Shown: one piece after another, positions 17,304 to 25,987 of the stretch
Numbering within the stretch: position 1 is the stretch's first letter
Layout: every line of letters begins with the position of its first letter
Origin: JBLHZY01 sp047631555
GTDB taxonomy: Bacteria > Pseudomonadota > Alphaproteobacteria > Rhodobacterales > Rhodobacteraceae
Reading direction: 5' to 3'
NCBI GenBank assembly: GCA_047631555.1
Contig: JBLHZY010000002.1
Coordinates: 310,001-374,000 of the forward strand
Length of the DNA: 64,000 nucleotides
Made by a program: the position numbers and the translations under genes
The notes under the pieces: model-generated
Databases searched by the model: none
Seen by the model: the letters and a program-made list of their open reading frames with translations, nothing else
Told to the model about the DNA's origin: nothing

Positions 17304-17641
17304 TACGCATCCGTTTTCGAACGGCCTTAAGAAGCGTGCCAATTTGGCGCGCTTTTTTGCGTTCTGTATCCGAATTTTTTAGGCCGCTTTATGCCTGAGT
17401 GACGCGGGCAAAAAGAATCTCTGTGCGCATGCGATTCTCGCGATGAAACCGTCAAAACGGCAATTTTCCGATGCGCTATTTTTGATCAAGCTGTGGCAAA
17501 TTCGCCTTTGCGAAACGGCTTTTCAATAGCTTGCGAGATTCGTTTCAACAAAGACAGAGTCAAGATAGAAGATCAGTTGCGCGAAGCGCGCGCTGCTCGC
17601 TATCTTGTGAATGCGATTCATATCGTCTTGGGGGACATAAG
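17304..17641. other. 338-bp gap between rpsT and the rhodanese gene
   Basis: The first part is the rpsT terminator. The rest is locally AT-richer (around 17455-17560). I see no cluster of DnaA boxes; the nearest approach is TGTGGCAAA near 17490, two mismatches from the consensus. A GGGGGA box precedes the rhodanese start. No open frame here looks like a gene. Confidence 0.5.
17331..17357 (+). terminator. Rho-independent terminator of rpsT
   Basis: AAGCGTGCC pairs with GGCGCGCTT (one mismatch) around a short A/T loop and runs into a stretch of T's. It starts 28 bp after the rpsT stop. Confidence 0.8.
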
Positions 17642-18091
17642 ATGAAAACGGGCCTTGGCTCGGGTATCGGTGAGGTGAATCCTGCCGAGGCTTGGGAAAT
17701 TTTGCTAAGTGAACAGGGCTCTGTTCTTGTCGATGTCAGGACTGCTCCCGAATGGGGTTTTGTAGGCATTCCTGATCTAGAGGCACTGGGCAATCCACTG
17801 ATTTGTGTGGAATGGGCTCAGTATCCTGGCATGTCCCCGAACCCGCGCTTTGCGGAGCAAGTGATGGAGGCATTGGGAAATGAGGTTCCCAGCAAGATGC
17901 TTTTCATTTGCCGCTCTGGCGCAAGGTCAATGAGTGCTGCGAAGGCAGTGACCGCCTATTTGTCCGCTGCGGGCAAGGAATCGGTTTGTCTCAATGTGGC
18001 CGAAGGGTTTGAAGGCGATTTGGACGCAACGCGCCATCGGGGAGCCGTCAATGGCTGGAAAACCCGGGGGCTGGCTTGGCGCCAGTCCTGA
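17642..18091 (+). CDS. Rhodanese-like sulfurtransferase domain protein
   Basis: This is a single rhodanese domain of 149 residues. VLVDVRTAPEWGFVG is the N-terminal rhodanese motif, and C90 in the loop CRSGARS is the catalytic cysteine, so it is likely an active sulfur carrier or transferase rather than a dead domain. The C-terminus (NGWKTRGLAWRQS) resembles other short alphaproteobacterial rhodaneses. The ATG at 17642 has GGGGGA upstream; longer frames have none. It sits between rpsT and dnaA, 31 bp before dnaA, in a place where many relatives have no gene. Confidence 0.85.
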   Translation: MKTGLGSGIGEVNPAEAWEILLSEQGSVLVDVRTAPEWGFVGIPDLEALGNPLICVEWAQYPGMSPNPRFAEQVMEALGNEVPSKMLFICRSGARSMSAAKAVTAYLSAAGKESVCLNVAEGFEGDLDATRHRGAVNGWKTRGLAWRQS

Positions 18092-18122
18092 ATAATAACG
18101 ATAGATTTGGGTCGATTACAAA

Positions 18123-19511
18123 ATGACGAAAGACACGTGGGGGCGGGTACGCGAAGAATTGCTGCTGGCTGTTGGTAAGAATAATTATGCCAATTGGATT
18201 GAGCCGTTGGAGCTTTCTGCGCTGGCAAAGGGTGTGGCAACATTTCATGTGCCAACCAATTTTATGGGCAACTGGGTCTCGCGCAATTTCGGCGATCAGA
18301 TCCTGCGCCATCTTAATGCAAATGATGTCTCTGTTGCGCGGGTTGAATTTCTCGTGCCCAAAGAGGCGATGAAGCCTGCGGCCAATCGCACGACGGCGCC
18401 CAAAGCGGCCAATGTGGATGCGCCGACTGCGCTTGCGTCTAAAGAGATCGCTGCTGCGCCTGCTGGCGATGATTTCGGCGCGCCTTTGGACAAGCGGTTT
18501 ACCTTTGATACTTTCGTTGTCGGCAAGCCAAACGAACTTGCTCATGCGGCTGCGCGCCGTGTGGCCGAGGGCGGCCCGGTTACCTTTAATCCGCTGTTTC
18601 TGTATGGCGGCGTTGGTCTTGGCAAAACCCATCTGATGCATGCGATTGCGCATGAGCTTCAGGCCCGCTCGCCCGAGCTGCGCGTGGTTTATCTGTCGGC
18701 TGAGCAGTTCATGTATCGCTTCGTGCAGTCCTTGCGCGATCGCACCATGATGGATTTCAAACATCTGTTTCGGTCGGTTGATGTCTTGATGGTGGATGAT
18801 GTGCAATTCATCGCGGGCAAGGATTCCACCCAAGAAGAATTCTTCCACACGTTCAACGCGCTTGTGGATCAAAACAAGCAGATCATCATTTCCGCAGATC
18901 GCGCGCCTGGCGAGATCAAGGATCTTGAGGAGCGGATCAAAAGCCGCCTTCAGTGTGGTCTTGTTGTCGATCTGCATCCAACCGATTACGAGCTGCGTCT
19001 TGGCATTCTGCAAACCAAGGTCGAGAGCTATCGCAATCAATATAAAGGCCTCGTTTTGGCCGATGGCGTGCTTGAATTTCTTGCCCATCGCATCAGCACC
19101 AATGTGCGCGTTCTTGAAGGCGCTTTGATGCGGCTCTTTGCCTTTGCCTCGCTTGTTGGGCGCGAAATTACGCTTGAACTGGCGCAAGATTGCCTTGCCG
19201 ATATTCTGCGCGCCTCGGATCGCAAAGTCACGATCGAGGAAATCCAGCGCCGCGTTTCAGAGCATTACAACATTCGCCTCAGCGATATGATTGGCCCCAA
19301 GCGGGTTCGGGTGATTGCGCGGCCGCGTCAGATGGCGATGTATCTCTCAAAGATGCTTACCTCGCGCTCCTTGCCCGAGATTGGGCGGCGTTTTGGCGGC
19401 CGTGATCACACGACCGTAATGCACGGCGTGAAGCGGATCGAAGAGCTGAAAGGCCACGATAATCAAATTGCCGAAGATTTGGAGCTTTTGCGCCGCGCTT
19501 TAGAGGCGTAA
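18123..19511 (+). CDS. dnaA: Chromosomal replication initiator DnaA
   Basis: DnaA is the AAA+ initiator that binds and opens oriC. The 462-residue protein has domain I (WGRVREELLLAVGKNNYANWIEPL), a short Ala-rich domain II, Walker A GGVGLGKT (residues 162-169), Walker B VDDVQF, and the domain IV signature GGRDHTTVMHGVKRIEEL. Length is typical. It precedes dnaN, recF and gyrB on the same strand, the classical replication cluster. No DnaA-box array was found beside it. Confidence 0.98.
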   Translation: MTKDTWGRVREELLLAVGKNNYANWIEPLELSALAKGVATFHVPTNFMGNWVSRNFGDQILRHLNANDVSVARVEFLVPKEAMKPAANRTTAPKAANVDAPTALASKEIAAAPAGDDFGAPLDKRFTFDTFVVGKPNELAHAAARRVAEGGPVTFNPLFLYGGVGLGKTHLMHAIAHELQARSPELRVVYLSAEQFMYRFVQSLRDRTMMDFKHLFRSVDVLMVDDVQFIAGKDSTQEEFFHTFNALVDQNKQIIISADRAPGEIKDLEERIKSRLQCGLVVDLHPTDYELRLGILQTKVESYRNQYKGLVLADGVLEFLAHRISTNVRVLEGALMRLFAFASLVGREITLELAQDCLADILRASDRKVTIEEIQRRVSEHYNIRLSDMIGPKRVRVIARPRQMAMYLSKMLTSRSLPEIGRRFGGRDHTTVMHGVKRIEELKGHDNQIAEDLELLRRALEA

Positions 19512-19641
19512 TCGCGCCAATTCGGGGCTGGCCCTTGACGCCCCGTGCGTTAGCGCCGAATGTCCTTTTCAGAGAATAACTTGCCTTGGGCGAGCGTCGG
19601 GATACCTTCGCCGCCCAGCACTGTGCTTAAACGAGGGTGGC

Positions 19642-20760
19642 ATGAAAATCAGCATCGAACGCGGCGCGCTTCTTAAAGCGGTCGGCCAAGCGCAATCCGT
19701 TGTTGAACGGCGCAATACAATTCCAATTCTGGCGAATGTTTTGATCGAGGCCGAGGGGAATGAAGTTTCCTTCCGCGCGACCGATTTGGATATTGAAGTT
19801 GTGGATAAAGCGCCTGCTGTGGTTGAGCGCGCTGGCGCAACGACGGTTTCAGCTGTGACCTTGCATGAGATCGTGCGCAAGCTGCCAGACGGCGCGCTTG
19901 TGACGCTGGCCGATGATGGCGCTTCTGGCCGCTTGACGGTTGAGGCGGGGCGTTCGAACTTTTCGCTCGCGACATTGCCGCGCGAAGATTTCCCGGTCAT
20001 GGCGAGCTCTGAGTACGAATCCAACTTTTCGGTTGCCGCACCTGTGCTGCGCCGCCTGTTTGATAAGTCCAAATTCGCGATCTCGACCGAGGAAACGCGC
20101 TACTATCTCAACGGCGTTTATATGCATATGGCCGATGGCGAAGAGGGCAAAGTTTTGCGCTGTGTCGCGACCGATGGCCACCGTTTGGCGCGCATTGATG
20201 CGCCGCTTCCCGAGGGCGCCGAAACCCTTCCCGGCGTGATCGTTCCGCGCAAAACTGTTGGCGAGTTGCGCAAGCTTTTGGATGATGATGACATGGTGAT
20301 TGCGGTCTCTGTCTCCGAGACGAAGATCCGCTTTGCGACCCCGGCCATCACGATGACGTCCAAAGTGATCGACGGGACTTTCCCCGATTACACCCGCGTG
20401 ATCCCGCAAGGCAATACGCGCAAAATGGAAGTCGATGCGGCCGAGTTTGCCCGCGCTGTTGATCGTGTGGCGACTGTGAGCTCTGAGCGCAGCCGCGCGG
20501 TAAAGCTCAGCCTTGATGAGGATCGTTTGGTTCTCTCGGTGAATGCCCCAGATGCAGGCGCGGCCGAGGAAGAATTGGTCGTGGCCTATAACGACGAGCG
20601 TTTGGATATTGGCTTTAATGCCAAATACTTGCTTGAAATCGCAAGCCAAGTGGATCGCGAAAATGCGGTGTTTTTGTTTAACTCCGCGGGCGATCCAACT
20701 TTGATGCGCGAAGGCAATGATAAAAGCGCGGTTTACGTTGTTATGCCGATGCGCGTTTAA
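19642..20760 (+). CDS. dnaN: DNA polymerase III beta subunit (sliding clamp)
   Basis: The beta clamp encircles DNA and tethers polymerase III. The 372-residue product starts MKISIERGALLKAVGQAQSV and has the three repeated clamp domains, including ETRYYLNGVYMH, SRAVKLSLDEDRLVLS and the C-terminal YVVMPMRV that lines the protein-binding pocket. The start is preceded by GAGGGTGG. It follows dnaA after 130 bp, a gap with TTGACG that may hold a dnaN promoter, and precedes recF by 47 bp. Confidence 0.97.
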   Translation: MKISIERGALLKAVGQAQSVVERRNTIPILANVLIEAEGNEVSFRATDLDIEVVDKAPAVVERAGATTVSAVTLHEIVRKLPDGALVTLADDGASGRLTVEAGRSNFSLATLPREDFPVMASSEYESNFSVAAPVLRRLFDKSKFAISTEETRYYLNGVYMHMADGEEGKVLRCVATDGHRLARIDAPLPEGAETLPGVIVPRKTVGELRKLLDDDDMVIAVSVSETKIRFATPAITMTSKVIDGTFPDYTRVIPQGNTRKMEVDAAEFARAVDRVATVSSERSRAVKLSLDEDRLVLSVNAPDAGAAEEELVVAYNDERLDIGFNAKYLLEIASQVDRENAVFLFNSAGDPTLMREGNDKSAVYVVMPMRV

Positions 20761-20807
20761 CGCAATGCGCGTGCTTGGCTGCGCGCAAGGGCATTTGAGG
20801 GGCGCAT

Positions 20808-21914
20808 ATGTCAGGCCTTGAACTGCGCCAGCTTACCCTGTCTCATTTTCGATCTCACCGCGCCGCGCGTCTTGAATTAGACGGGCGGCCCGTTGCCATT
20901 TATGGGGCCAACGGCGCGGGCAAAACCAATATTCTTGAAGCAGTCTCTTTGTTCTCTCCGGGGCGCGGTTTGCGCCGGGCCACGGCTGATGAAATGGCCC
21001 GTCAGCCCGAGGCTTTGGGCTGGAAGGTCACCGGTGTTTTGCAGGCCATGGGCCAGATGCACGAGATCGAGACATGGGCAGAGCCGGGATCGGGTCGGCA
21101 AGTGCGCATTAATGGCAAAGCGGCGGCGCAGATCGCTTTGGGGCGGATTTCGCGGGTTGTCTGGCTTGTGCCGGCGATGGATCGGCTTTGGATTGAGGGG
21201 GCCGAAGGGCGGCGGCGCTTTTTGGACCGCATGACGATGAGTTTTGAGCCGCGCCACGGCGAGGCGGTTTTGGCTTATGAAAAGGCGATGCGCGAGCGCA
21301 ACCGTCTGCTCAAGGATAATGTGCGCGATGCCCATTGGTATAGTGCGCTTGAGGCGCAGATGGCGCGTGAGGGCGCGGCGATCATGGACAATCGGCTTGG
21401 CGCTTTGGCGCGGGTTGCTGCGGCGCAAGAGGGGGCCGAGACGGCCTTTCCCGCCGCCGCATTGGAATTGGAGCCGCCAGAGGGCGGGCAACTGCCGCAA
21501 ACGGCGCAAGAATTGGCCGAGGCCTTTGCCAAGGGCCGCCAGCAGGATTTATACGCAGGGCGCACGCTCACCGGCCCGCATCGCGCCGATCTTGGCGCTG
21601 TTTATACGGCCAAAGGCGTGGCGGCGCGCCAATGTTCTACGGGCGAGCAGAAGGCGCTTTTGATTTCGCTTATTTTGGCAAATGCGCGCGCTTTGGCGCA
21701 GGATTTCGGCGCCCCGCCCCTGCTTTTGCTGGATGAGGTTTCTGCCCATTTGGACGCCACACGCCGCGCGGCGCTTTATGAGGAAATCTGTGCGCTCGGC
21801 GCGCAGGCGTGGATGACGGGCACGGGGCCCGAGTTGTTTGAAGAGTTGGGAGATCGCGCGATGAAGGTTGAGGTGAGCGAAGGCGAAACGGGCTCGCAGG
21901 TGCAGGTGGTATGA
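20808..21914 (+). CDS. recF: DNA replication and repair protein RecF
   Basis: RecF is an SMC-like ATPase that loads RecA at gaps with RecO and RecR. The 368-residue product has Walker A GANGAGKT (residues 33-40), the AGRTLTGPHRADL segment, STGEQKALLISLIL (ABC signature region) and LLLDEVSAHLD (Walker B). The order dnaN-recF is conserved. Its stop overlaps the start of the LysE-like gene by 4 bp. Confidence 0.95.
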   Translation: MSGLELRQLTLSHFRSHRAARLELDGRPVAIYGANGAGKTNILEAVSLFSPGRGLRRATADEMARQPEALGWKVTGVLQAMGQMHEIETWAEPGSGRQVRINGKAAAQIALGRISRVVWLVPAMDRLWIEGAEGRRRFLDRMTMSFEPRHGEAVLAYEKAMRERNRLLKDNVRDAHWYSALEAQMAREGAAIMDNRLGALARVAAAQEGAETAFPAAALELEPPEGGQLPQTAQELAEAFAKGRQQDLYAGRTLTGPHRADLGAVYTAKGVAARQCSTGEQKALLISLILANARALAQDFGAPPLLLLDEVSAHLDATRRAALYEEICALGAQAWMTGTGPELFEELGDRAMKVEVSEGETGSQVQVV

Positions 21915-22531
21915 CGATTTCACTGATCGATGCGCTGCTTTATGCGGGCGCGATTGCGATCCTGTTTCTCACCCCCGGCCCGGTTTGGATGGCGCTTTTG
22001 GCGCGGGCGATGTCGGGCGGGTTTCGCGCCGCTTGGCCGCTGGCTTTTGGGGTCGTTGTTGGCGATGCGCTTTGGCCGCTTTTGGCGATCCTTGGGGTTG
22101 GCTGGCTCGCGAGCGAGATGGAGGGGATCACCGCCATTCTCAAGGTCGTTGCCTCGCTGTTTTTTCTTTGGATGGGGGTGATGATCCTGCGCAATGCGGA
22201 TCGCCAAATTGCCGCTGATAGCCGCCTCACACGGCCCGGAATGTGGGCCGGATTTGCCGCCGGTGTGATTGTTATTTTGGGCAATCCCAAGGCGATCCTG
22301 TTCTATATGGGGATGCTGCCGGGTTTCTTTGATTTGGCGGCTTTGACGCGGCTCGATATCGCTGTGATCGTCGGGATTTCGATCGCGGTTCCCCTGTTTG
22401 GCAATCTGCTTTTGGCCGCCTTCATCGGCAAGTTGCGCGCGCTTTTGACCTCGCCCAAAGCGCTGCGACGGCTGAATATCTCAGCCGGGATAATGCTGAT
22501 CGTGGTGGCGGGCATTATTCCGTTTGCCTAA
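21911..22531 (+). CDS. LysE/RhtB-family amino-acid exporter
   Basis: This 206-residue inner-membrane protein has about six hydrophobic segments and the family motifs TPGPVWMALLARAMSGGFRA near residue 21 and ILGNPKAILFYMGMLPGF near residue 122. LysE/RhtB proteins export amino acids or similar small molecules; the substrate cannot be read from sequence. The ATGA overlap with recF implies translational coupling. Its place between recF and gyrB is an addition to the usual replication cluster. Confidence 0.85.
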   Translation: MTISLIDALLYAGAIAILFLTPGPVWMALLARAMSGGFRAAWPLAFGVVVGDALWPLLAILGVGWLASEMEGITAILKVVASLFFLWMGVMILRNADRQIAADSRLTRPGMWAGFAAGVIVILGNPKAILFYMGMLPGFFDLAALTRLDIAVIVGISIAVPLFGNLLLAAFIGKLRALLTSPKALRRLNISAGIMLIVVAGIIPFA

Positions 22532-22632
22532 TTGCGCTTACGCCCCCGCGCACCCCCTAAATATTGTGTCTGGCACGTGACATCATGTGCGCAAACCGCT
22601 ATAAACGGGACAAAATACCAAGGAAAAAACGC

Positions 22633-25050
22633 ATGTCAGATACGCCAATCGAGCCCGAAGAATATGGCGCGGAATCTATCAAAGTTCTCAGAGGCTTAGA
22701 GGCTGTTCGCAAGCGGCCGGGCATGTATATTGGCGATACCGATGATGGCTCTGGCCTGCATCACATGGTCTATGAGGTTGTCGATAACGGGATCGATGAG
22801 GCGCTCGCGGGCCATGCGGACCATGTTGCCGTTACGATCCATGCGGATTCCTCGGTTTCGGTCAGCGATAACGGCCGCGGCATTCCGGTTGGCATTCACG
22901 AGGAAGAGGGCGTTTCGGCGGCCGAAGTGATCATGACGCAGCTCCATGCGGGCGGCAAATTTGATAGCAATTCCTATAAGGTTTCGGGCGGGCTTCACGG
23001 GGTTGGCGTTTCGGTTGTAAACGCGCTTTCTGTCTGGCTTGAGCTGCGCGTTTGGCGCGATGGCAAAGAGCATTACGCGAAGTTTGGCCATGGCGATACG
23101 GTCGAGCATCTGCGGGTTGTTGGCGATGCCAATGGGCGCAAGGGCACCGAGGTTCGTTTTCTTGCCTCGACGGATACGTTTTCCAACCTTGAGTACAGCT
23201 TTGAGATCTTGGAAAACCGCCTGCGCGAGCTTGCGTTTTTGAACTCTGGCGTGAAGATTATTCTGCGCGATGAGCGCCCGGCAGAACCGCTGGAAAGCGT
23301 GTTGTTCTATGAGGGTGGCGTGCAGGAATTTGTCCGCTATCTGGATCGCTCGAAGACGTCTGTTATGGATGATCCGATCTTTATCACCGGCGAAAAAGAG
23401 GGGATCACCATTGAGGTCGCGATGTGGTGGAACGATTCCTATCACGAGAATGTTTTGCCCTTCACCAACAACATTCCGCAGCGCGATGGCGGCACGCATT
23501 TGGCCGGCTTTCGCGGCGCGCTGACCCGCACGATGAACCTATATGCGAGCGCCTCGGGCATTGCGAAAAAGGAAAAGATCAGCTTTACGGGCGATGATGC
23601 GCGTGAGGGTTTGACCTGCGTTTTGTCGGTCAAAGTGCCTGATCCGAAATTCTCGAGCCAGACCAAAGACAAGCTGGTTTCCTCTGAGGTTCGCCCCGCC
23701 GTTGAGGGCTTGATGAACGAGAAACTCACCGAGTGGTTTGAAGAGCACCCCAATGAGGCGCGCCAAATCATCTCGAAGATCGTTGAGGCCGCACTGGCCC
23801 GCGAGGCGGCGCGAAAGGCGCGCGATTTGACCCGGAAGAAAACCTCGCTTGATGTGGCATCACTGCCCGGCAAGCTTGCGGATTGTCAGGAAAAAGATCC
23901 GGCCAAATCAGAAATCTTCATCGTGGAGGGTGACTCCGCTGGTGGTTCTGCCAAGCAGGGGCGCGCGCGGAGCAATCAGGCCGTTCTTCCGCTTCGAGGC
24001 AAGATTTTGAACGTTGAGCGAGCGCGATTTGATCGCATGCTCAGCTCGGATAGTGTTGGCACATTGATCACGGCTCTTGGCGCTGGGATTGGCCGAGATG
24101 AGTTTGATATCAATAAGTTACGCTATCACAAAGTCATCATTATGACCGATGCGGATGTGGATGGCGCGCATATTCGAACGCTGCTGCTGACCTTCTTCTT
24201 CCGCCAAATGCCCGAGATTATTGAGGGCGGCTATCTCTATATCGCGCAGCCGCCGCTTTACAAAGTGAGCCGTGGGAAATCTGAAGTTTACCTCAAAGAT
24301 CAGCTCGCGTTTGAGGATTACCTGATCCAGATGGGCATTGAAGGCGCATTGCTGAGAATGCCAAGCGGCGAAGAGATTGCCGGCGCCGATTTGGCCCGTG
24401 TGATTGAGGGCGCGCGCAGTTTCAAGCGCGTTTTGGATGCTTTCCCGACCCATTACCCCCGCCATATTCTTGAACAGGCCGCCATTGCAGGCGCGTTTGA
24501 TCAGGGCAAGGTGGATGCGGATTTGCAGGGCGTTGCGGATAATGTTGCCAAGCGTTTGGACGCGGTTGCGGTTGAATATGAAAAGGGCTGGCAGGGCCGG
24601 ATTACCCAAGATCACGGCATCCGCCTGACGCGCGTTTTGCGCGGGGTAGAGGAAATTCGCTCGCTTGATGGGGCTGTGTTGCGCTCGGGCGAGGCGCGGC
24701 GTTTGTCGGAGATTTCGGCACAAACACGCGATGTGTTTTCCGAGGAATCCAAGCTAAGCCGCAAAGACCGCGAGCAGATCATTCACGGCCCGACCGAGCT
24801 TATGGATGCGATCCTGCGCGAGGGCGAAAAGGGCCTTTCCTTGCAGCGTTACAAGGGCTTGGGCGAGATGAACCCAGAGCAGCTTTGGGAAACCACGCTT
24901 GATCCCGAAGCACGCACTTTGTTGCAAGTGAAGGTTGATAATGTCGCGGATGCGGATGATCTTTTCACCAAACTCATGGGCGATGTTGTAGAGCCGCGGC
25001 GCGAGTTTATCCAAGAGAATGCGCTAAACGTCGAAAACCTCGATTTTTAG
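22633..25050 (+). CDS. gyrB: DNA gyrase subunit B
   Basis: GyrB is the ATPase subunit of DNA gyrase, which with GyrA introduces negative supercoils. The 805-residue product has the GHKL ATPase motifs (EVVDNGIDEALAG, VSDNGRGIPVG, GGLHGVGVSVVNALS), the TOPRIM region EGDSAGGSAKQGR and MTDADVDGAHI, and the C-terminal QRYKGLGEMNPEQLWETT. The ATG at 22633 has AAGGA upstream. It is the last gene of the dnaA-dnaN-recF-gyrB cluster. gyrA is not in the window. Confidence 0.98.
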   Translation: MSDTPIEPEEYGAESIKVLRGLEAVRKRPGMYIGDTDDGSGLHHMVYEVVDNGIDEALAGHADHVAVTIHADSSVSVSDNGRGIPVGIHEEEGVSAAEVIMTQLHAGGKFDSNSYKVSGGLHGVGVSVVNALSVWLELRVWRDGKEHYAKFGHGDTVEHLRVVGDANGRKGTEVRFLASTDTFSNLEYSFEILENRLRELAFLNSGVKIILRDERPAEPLESVLFYEGGVQEFVRYLDRSKTSVMDDPIFITGEKEGITIEVAMWWNDSYHENVLPFTNNIPQRDGGTHLAGFRGALTRTMNLYASASGIAKKEKISFTGDDAREGLTCVLSVKVPDPKFSSQTKDKLVSSEVRPAVEGLMNEKLTEWFEEHPNEARQIISKIVEAALAREAARKARDLTRKKTSLDVASLPGKLADCQEKDPAKSEIFIVEGDSAGGSAKQGRARSNQAVLPLRGKILNVERARFDRMLSSDSVGTLITALGAGIGRDEFDINKLRYHKVIIMTDADVDGAHIRTLLLTFFFRQMPEIIEGGYLYIAQPPLYKVSRGKSEVYLKDQLAFEDYLIQMGIEGALLRMPSGEEIAGADLARVIEGARSFKRVLDAFPTHYPRHILEQAAIAGAFDQGKVDADLQGVADNVAKRLDAVAVEYEKGWQGRITQDHGIRLTRVLRGVEEIRSLDGAVLRSGEARRLSEISAQTRDVFSEESKLSRKDREQIIHGPTELMDAILREGEKGLSLQRYKGLGEMNPEQLWETTLDPEARTLLQVKVDNVADADDLFTKLMGDVVEPRREFIQENALNVENLDF

Positions 25051-25385
25051 GGCGTTGTAGGGGCTTTGAAAGAATTTATCCCTGCGAGTTTCTCGCCGGG
25101 GTGGGCTTAGCTGCTCCTTTTAGAGCGGCTAGGGGACAGAGAAGAATGCATTTCTCAGATGCGTGTATGATGCGGATGTCGCTTCAGTTTTCTTATCACT
25201 TAATCGGACAAAATGACTCTAGAGTGGTCAGATAAATGCCCGCAAGATAGTGAAACTGCACCACGACCGATTGCGTATTTCGGTAATGCAGGCCGCTCTC
25301 GTCGGATCAAATTACCAAGATTTAGAGCAATCACACCATATCCAGCTCTGCAAATTTCTGCAATCAGCGCCGCCTTTTCTTGCGA

Positions 25386-25412
25386 CCTAAGTCTTAGTCC
25401 CAAGGTCTTAGG
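25386..25412. repeat. Compound dyad CCTAAG...CTTAGG
   Basis: The stretch contains CTAAG-T-CTTAG, a second TCTTAG 16 bp downstream, and outer CCTAAG/CTTAGG arms, so direct and inverted repeats overlap within 27 bp. It lies about 110 bp before the molybdenum hydroxylase small subunit and could be an operator or a promoter-overlapping element. Confidence 0.35.
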
Positions 25413-25448
25413 CGCGCGCTACACTCCGCGCATCACGTTGAAATAGTT

Positions 25449-25463
25449 TTCCGCACAGCGGAA
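25449..25463. promoter_or_regulatory. Palindromic operator candidate (TTCCGC-ACA-GCGGAA)
   Basis: This is a perfect 15-bp palindrome, two 6-bp arms around ACA, ending 57 bp before the small-subunit ATG. The arm sequence resembles sites bound by IclR-type regulators as I remember them, but no regulator gene lies next to it here. Regulation of the iorAB-like operon is inferred. Confidence 0.45.
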
Positions 25464-25520
25464 TCAAAAAAAGCGAAATGCGTGGAAGTATGGCTCGGTC
25501 TGAGCAAATGGGAGGAAGAC

Positions 25521-25973
25521 ATGAAATCACTAGTGGTCAACGGCGCTGCTGCCAAAATTGATCTGCCAGATGGCACGCCGCTTTTGTGGGCTGTGCGCGA
25601 GGCGCTCAATCTAACTGGAACGAAATTTGGCTGCGGTGCGGGGCTTTGTGGCGCCTGTACTGTGCATGTGAATGGCAAGGCCGTGCGCTCTTGTCAGACG
25701 GCGATTAACAGCCTTGCGGATGGCGATGAGATCACCACGATCGAAGGCCTTGATCCCGCCGGCGAGCATCCGCTTCAACTGGCGTGGATTGAAGAGCAAG
25801 TGCCCCAATGCGGCTACTGCCAATCGGGCCAAATCATGCAAGCGGCCGAGCTTTTGGCCAGCAATTCCAATCCTACGGATGATGAAATTACGGCGCATAT
25901 GGCCGGCAATCTGTGCCGCTGCATGACCTATGATCGCATCCAAACCGCGATCAAACGCGCAGCCAAAGCATAG
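25521..25973 (+). CDS. Molybdenum hydroxylase (2Fe-2S) small subunit, isoquinoline 1-oxidoreductase alpha-like
   Basis: This is the electron-transfer subunit of a xanthine oxidase-family enzyme. In 150 residues it has the plant-type ferredoxin cluster (C38, C43, C46, C58) and the second 2Fe-2S domain (C97, C100, C132, C134). A GGGAGGAAG box precedes the ATG. The partner molybdopterin subunit starts 14 bp downstream. As in IorAB-type enzymes, there is no FAD subunit, so electrons probably pass to a cytochrome or other external acceptor. Regulated perhaps through the upstream palindrome. Confidence 0.9.
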   Translation: MKSLVVNGAAAKIDLPDGTPLLWAVREALNLTGTKFGCGAGLCGACTVHVNGKAVRSCQTAINSLADGDEITTIEGLDPAGEHPLQLAWIEEQVPQCGYCQSGQIMQAAELLASNSNPTDDEITAHMAGNLCRCMTYDRIQTAIKRAAKA

Positions 25974-25987
25974 GGGGGATTGAACAG

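Larger units (their letters stand above)
25051..25520. other. 470-bp intergenic region upstream of the molybdenum hydroxylase genes
   Basis: After gyrB there is a small hairpin (25109-25130) without a T tract. From about 25140 to 25400 the DNA is AT-richer than its surroundings. Open frames on both strands (for example minus 25403-25200, TTG start) lack ribosome-binding sites and match nothing I know; they may be remnants. The last 135 bp hold two dyads, at 25386-25412 and 25449-25463, that look regulatory. Confidence 0.5.

Noticed and set aside
18048..19187. Open frame of about 379 codons opposite dnaA
   Set aside because: Antisense shadow of dnaA with no ribosome-binding site and no recognisable domain.
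19800..19808. Perfect DnaA box (TGTGGATAA) inside dnaN
   Set aside because: A single 9-base match is expected by chance about every second 64-kb window, it is inside coding sequence, and there are no companion boxes, so it is not evidence for oriC.
25109..25130. Hairpin AGCTGCTC/GAGCGGCT after gyrB considered as a terminator
   Set aside because: One mismatch in the stem and no T tract on either strand.
25200..25403. Possible small gene (67 codons, TTG start, minus strand) upstream of the molybdenum hydroxylase
   Set aside because: No ribosome-binding site, no recognisable family, and it overlaps a comparable frame on the other strand; at most a remnant.
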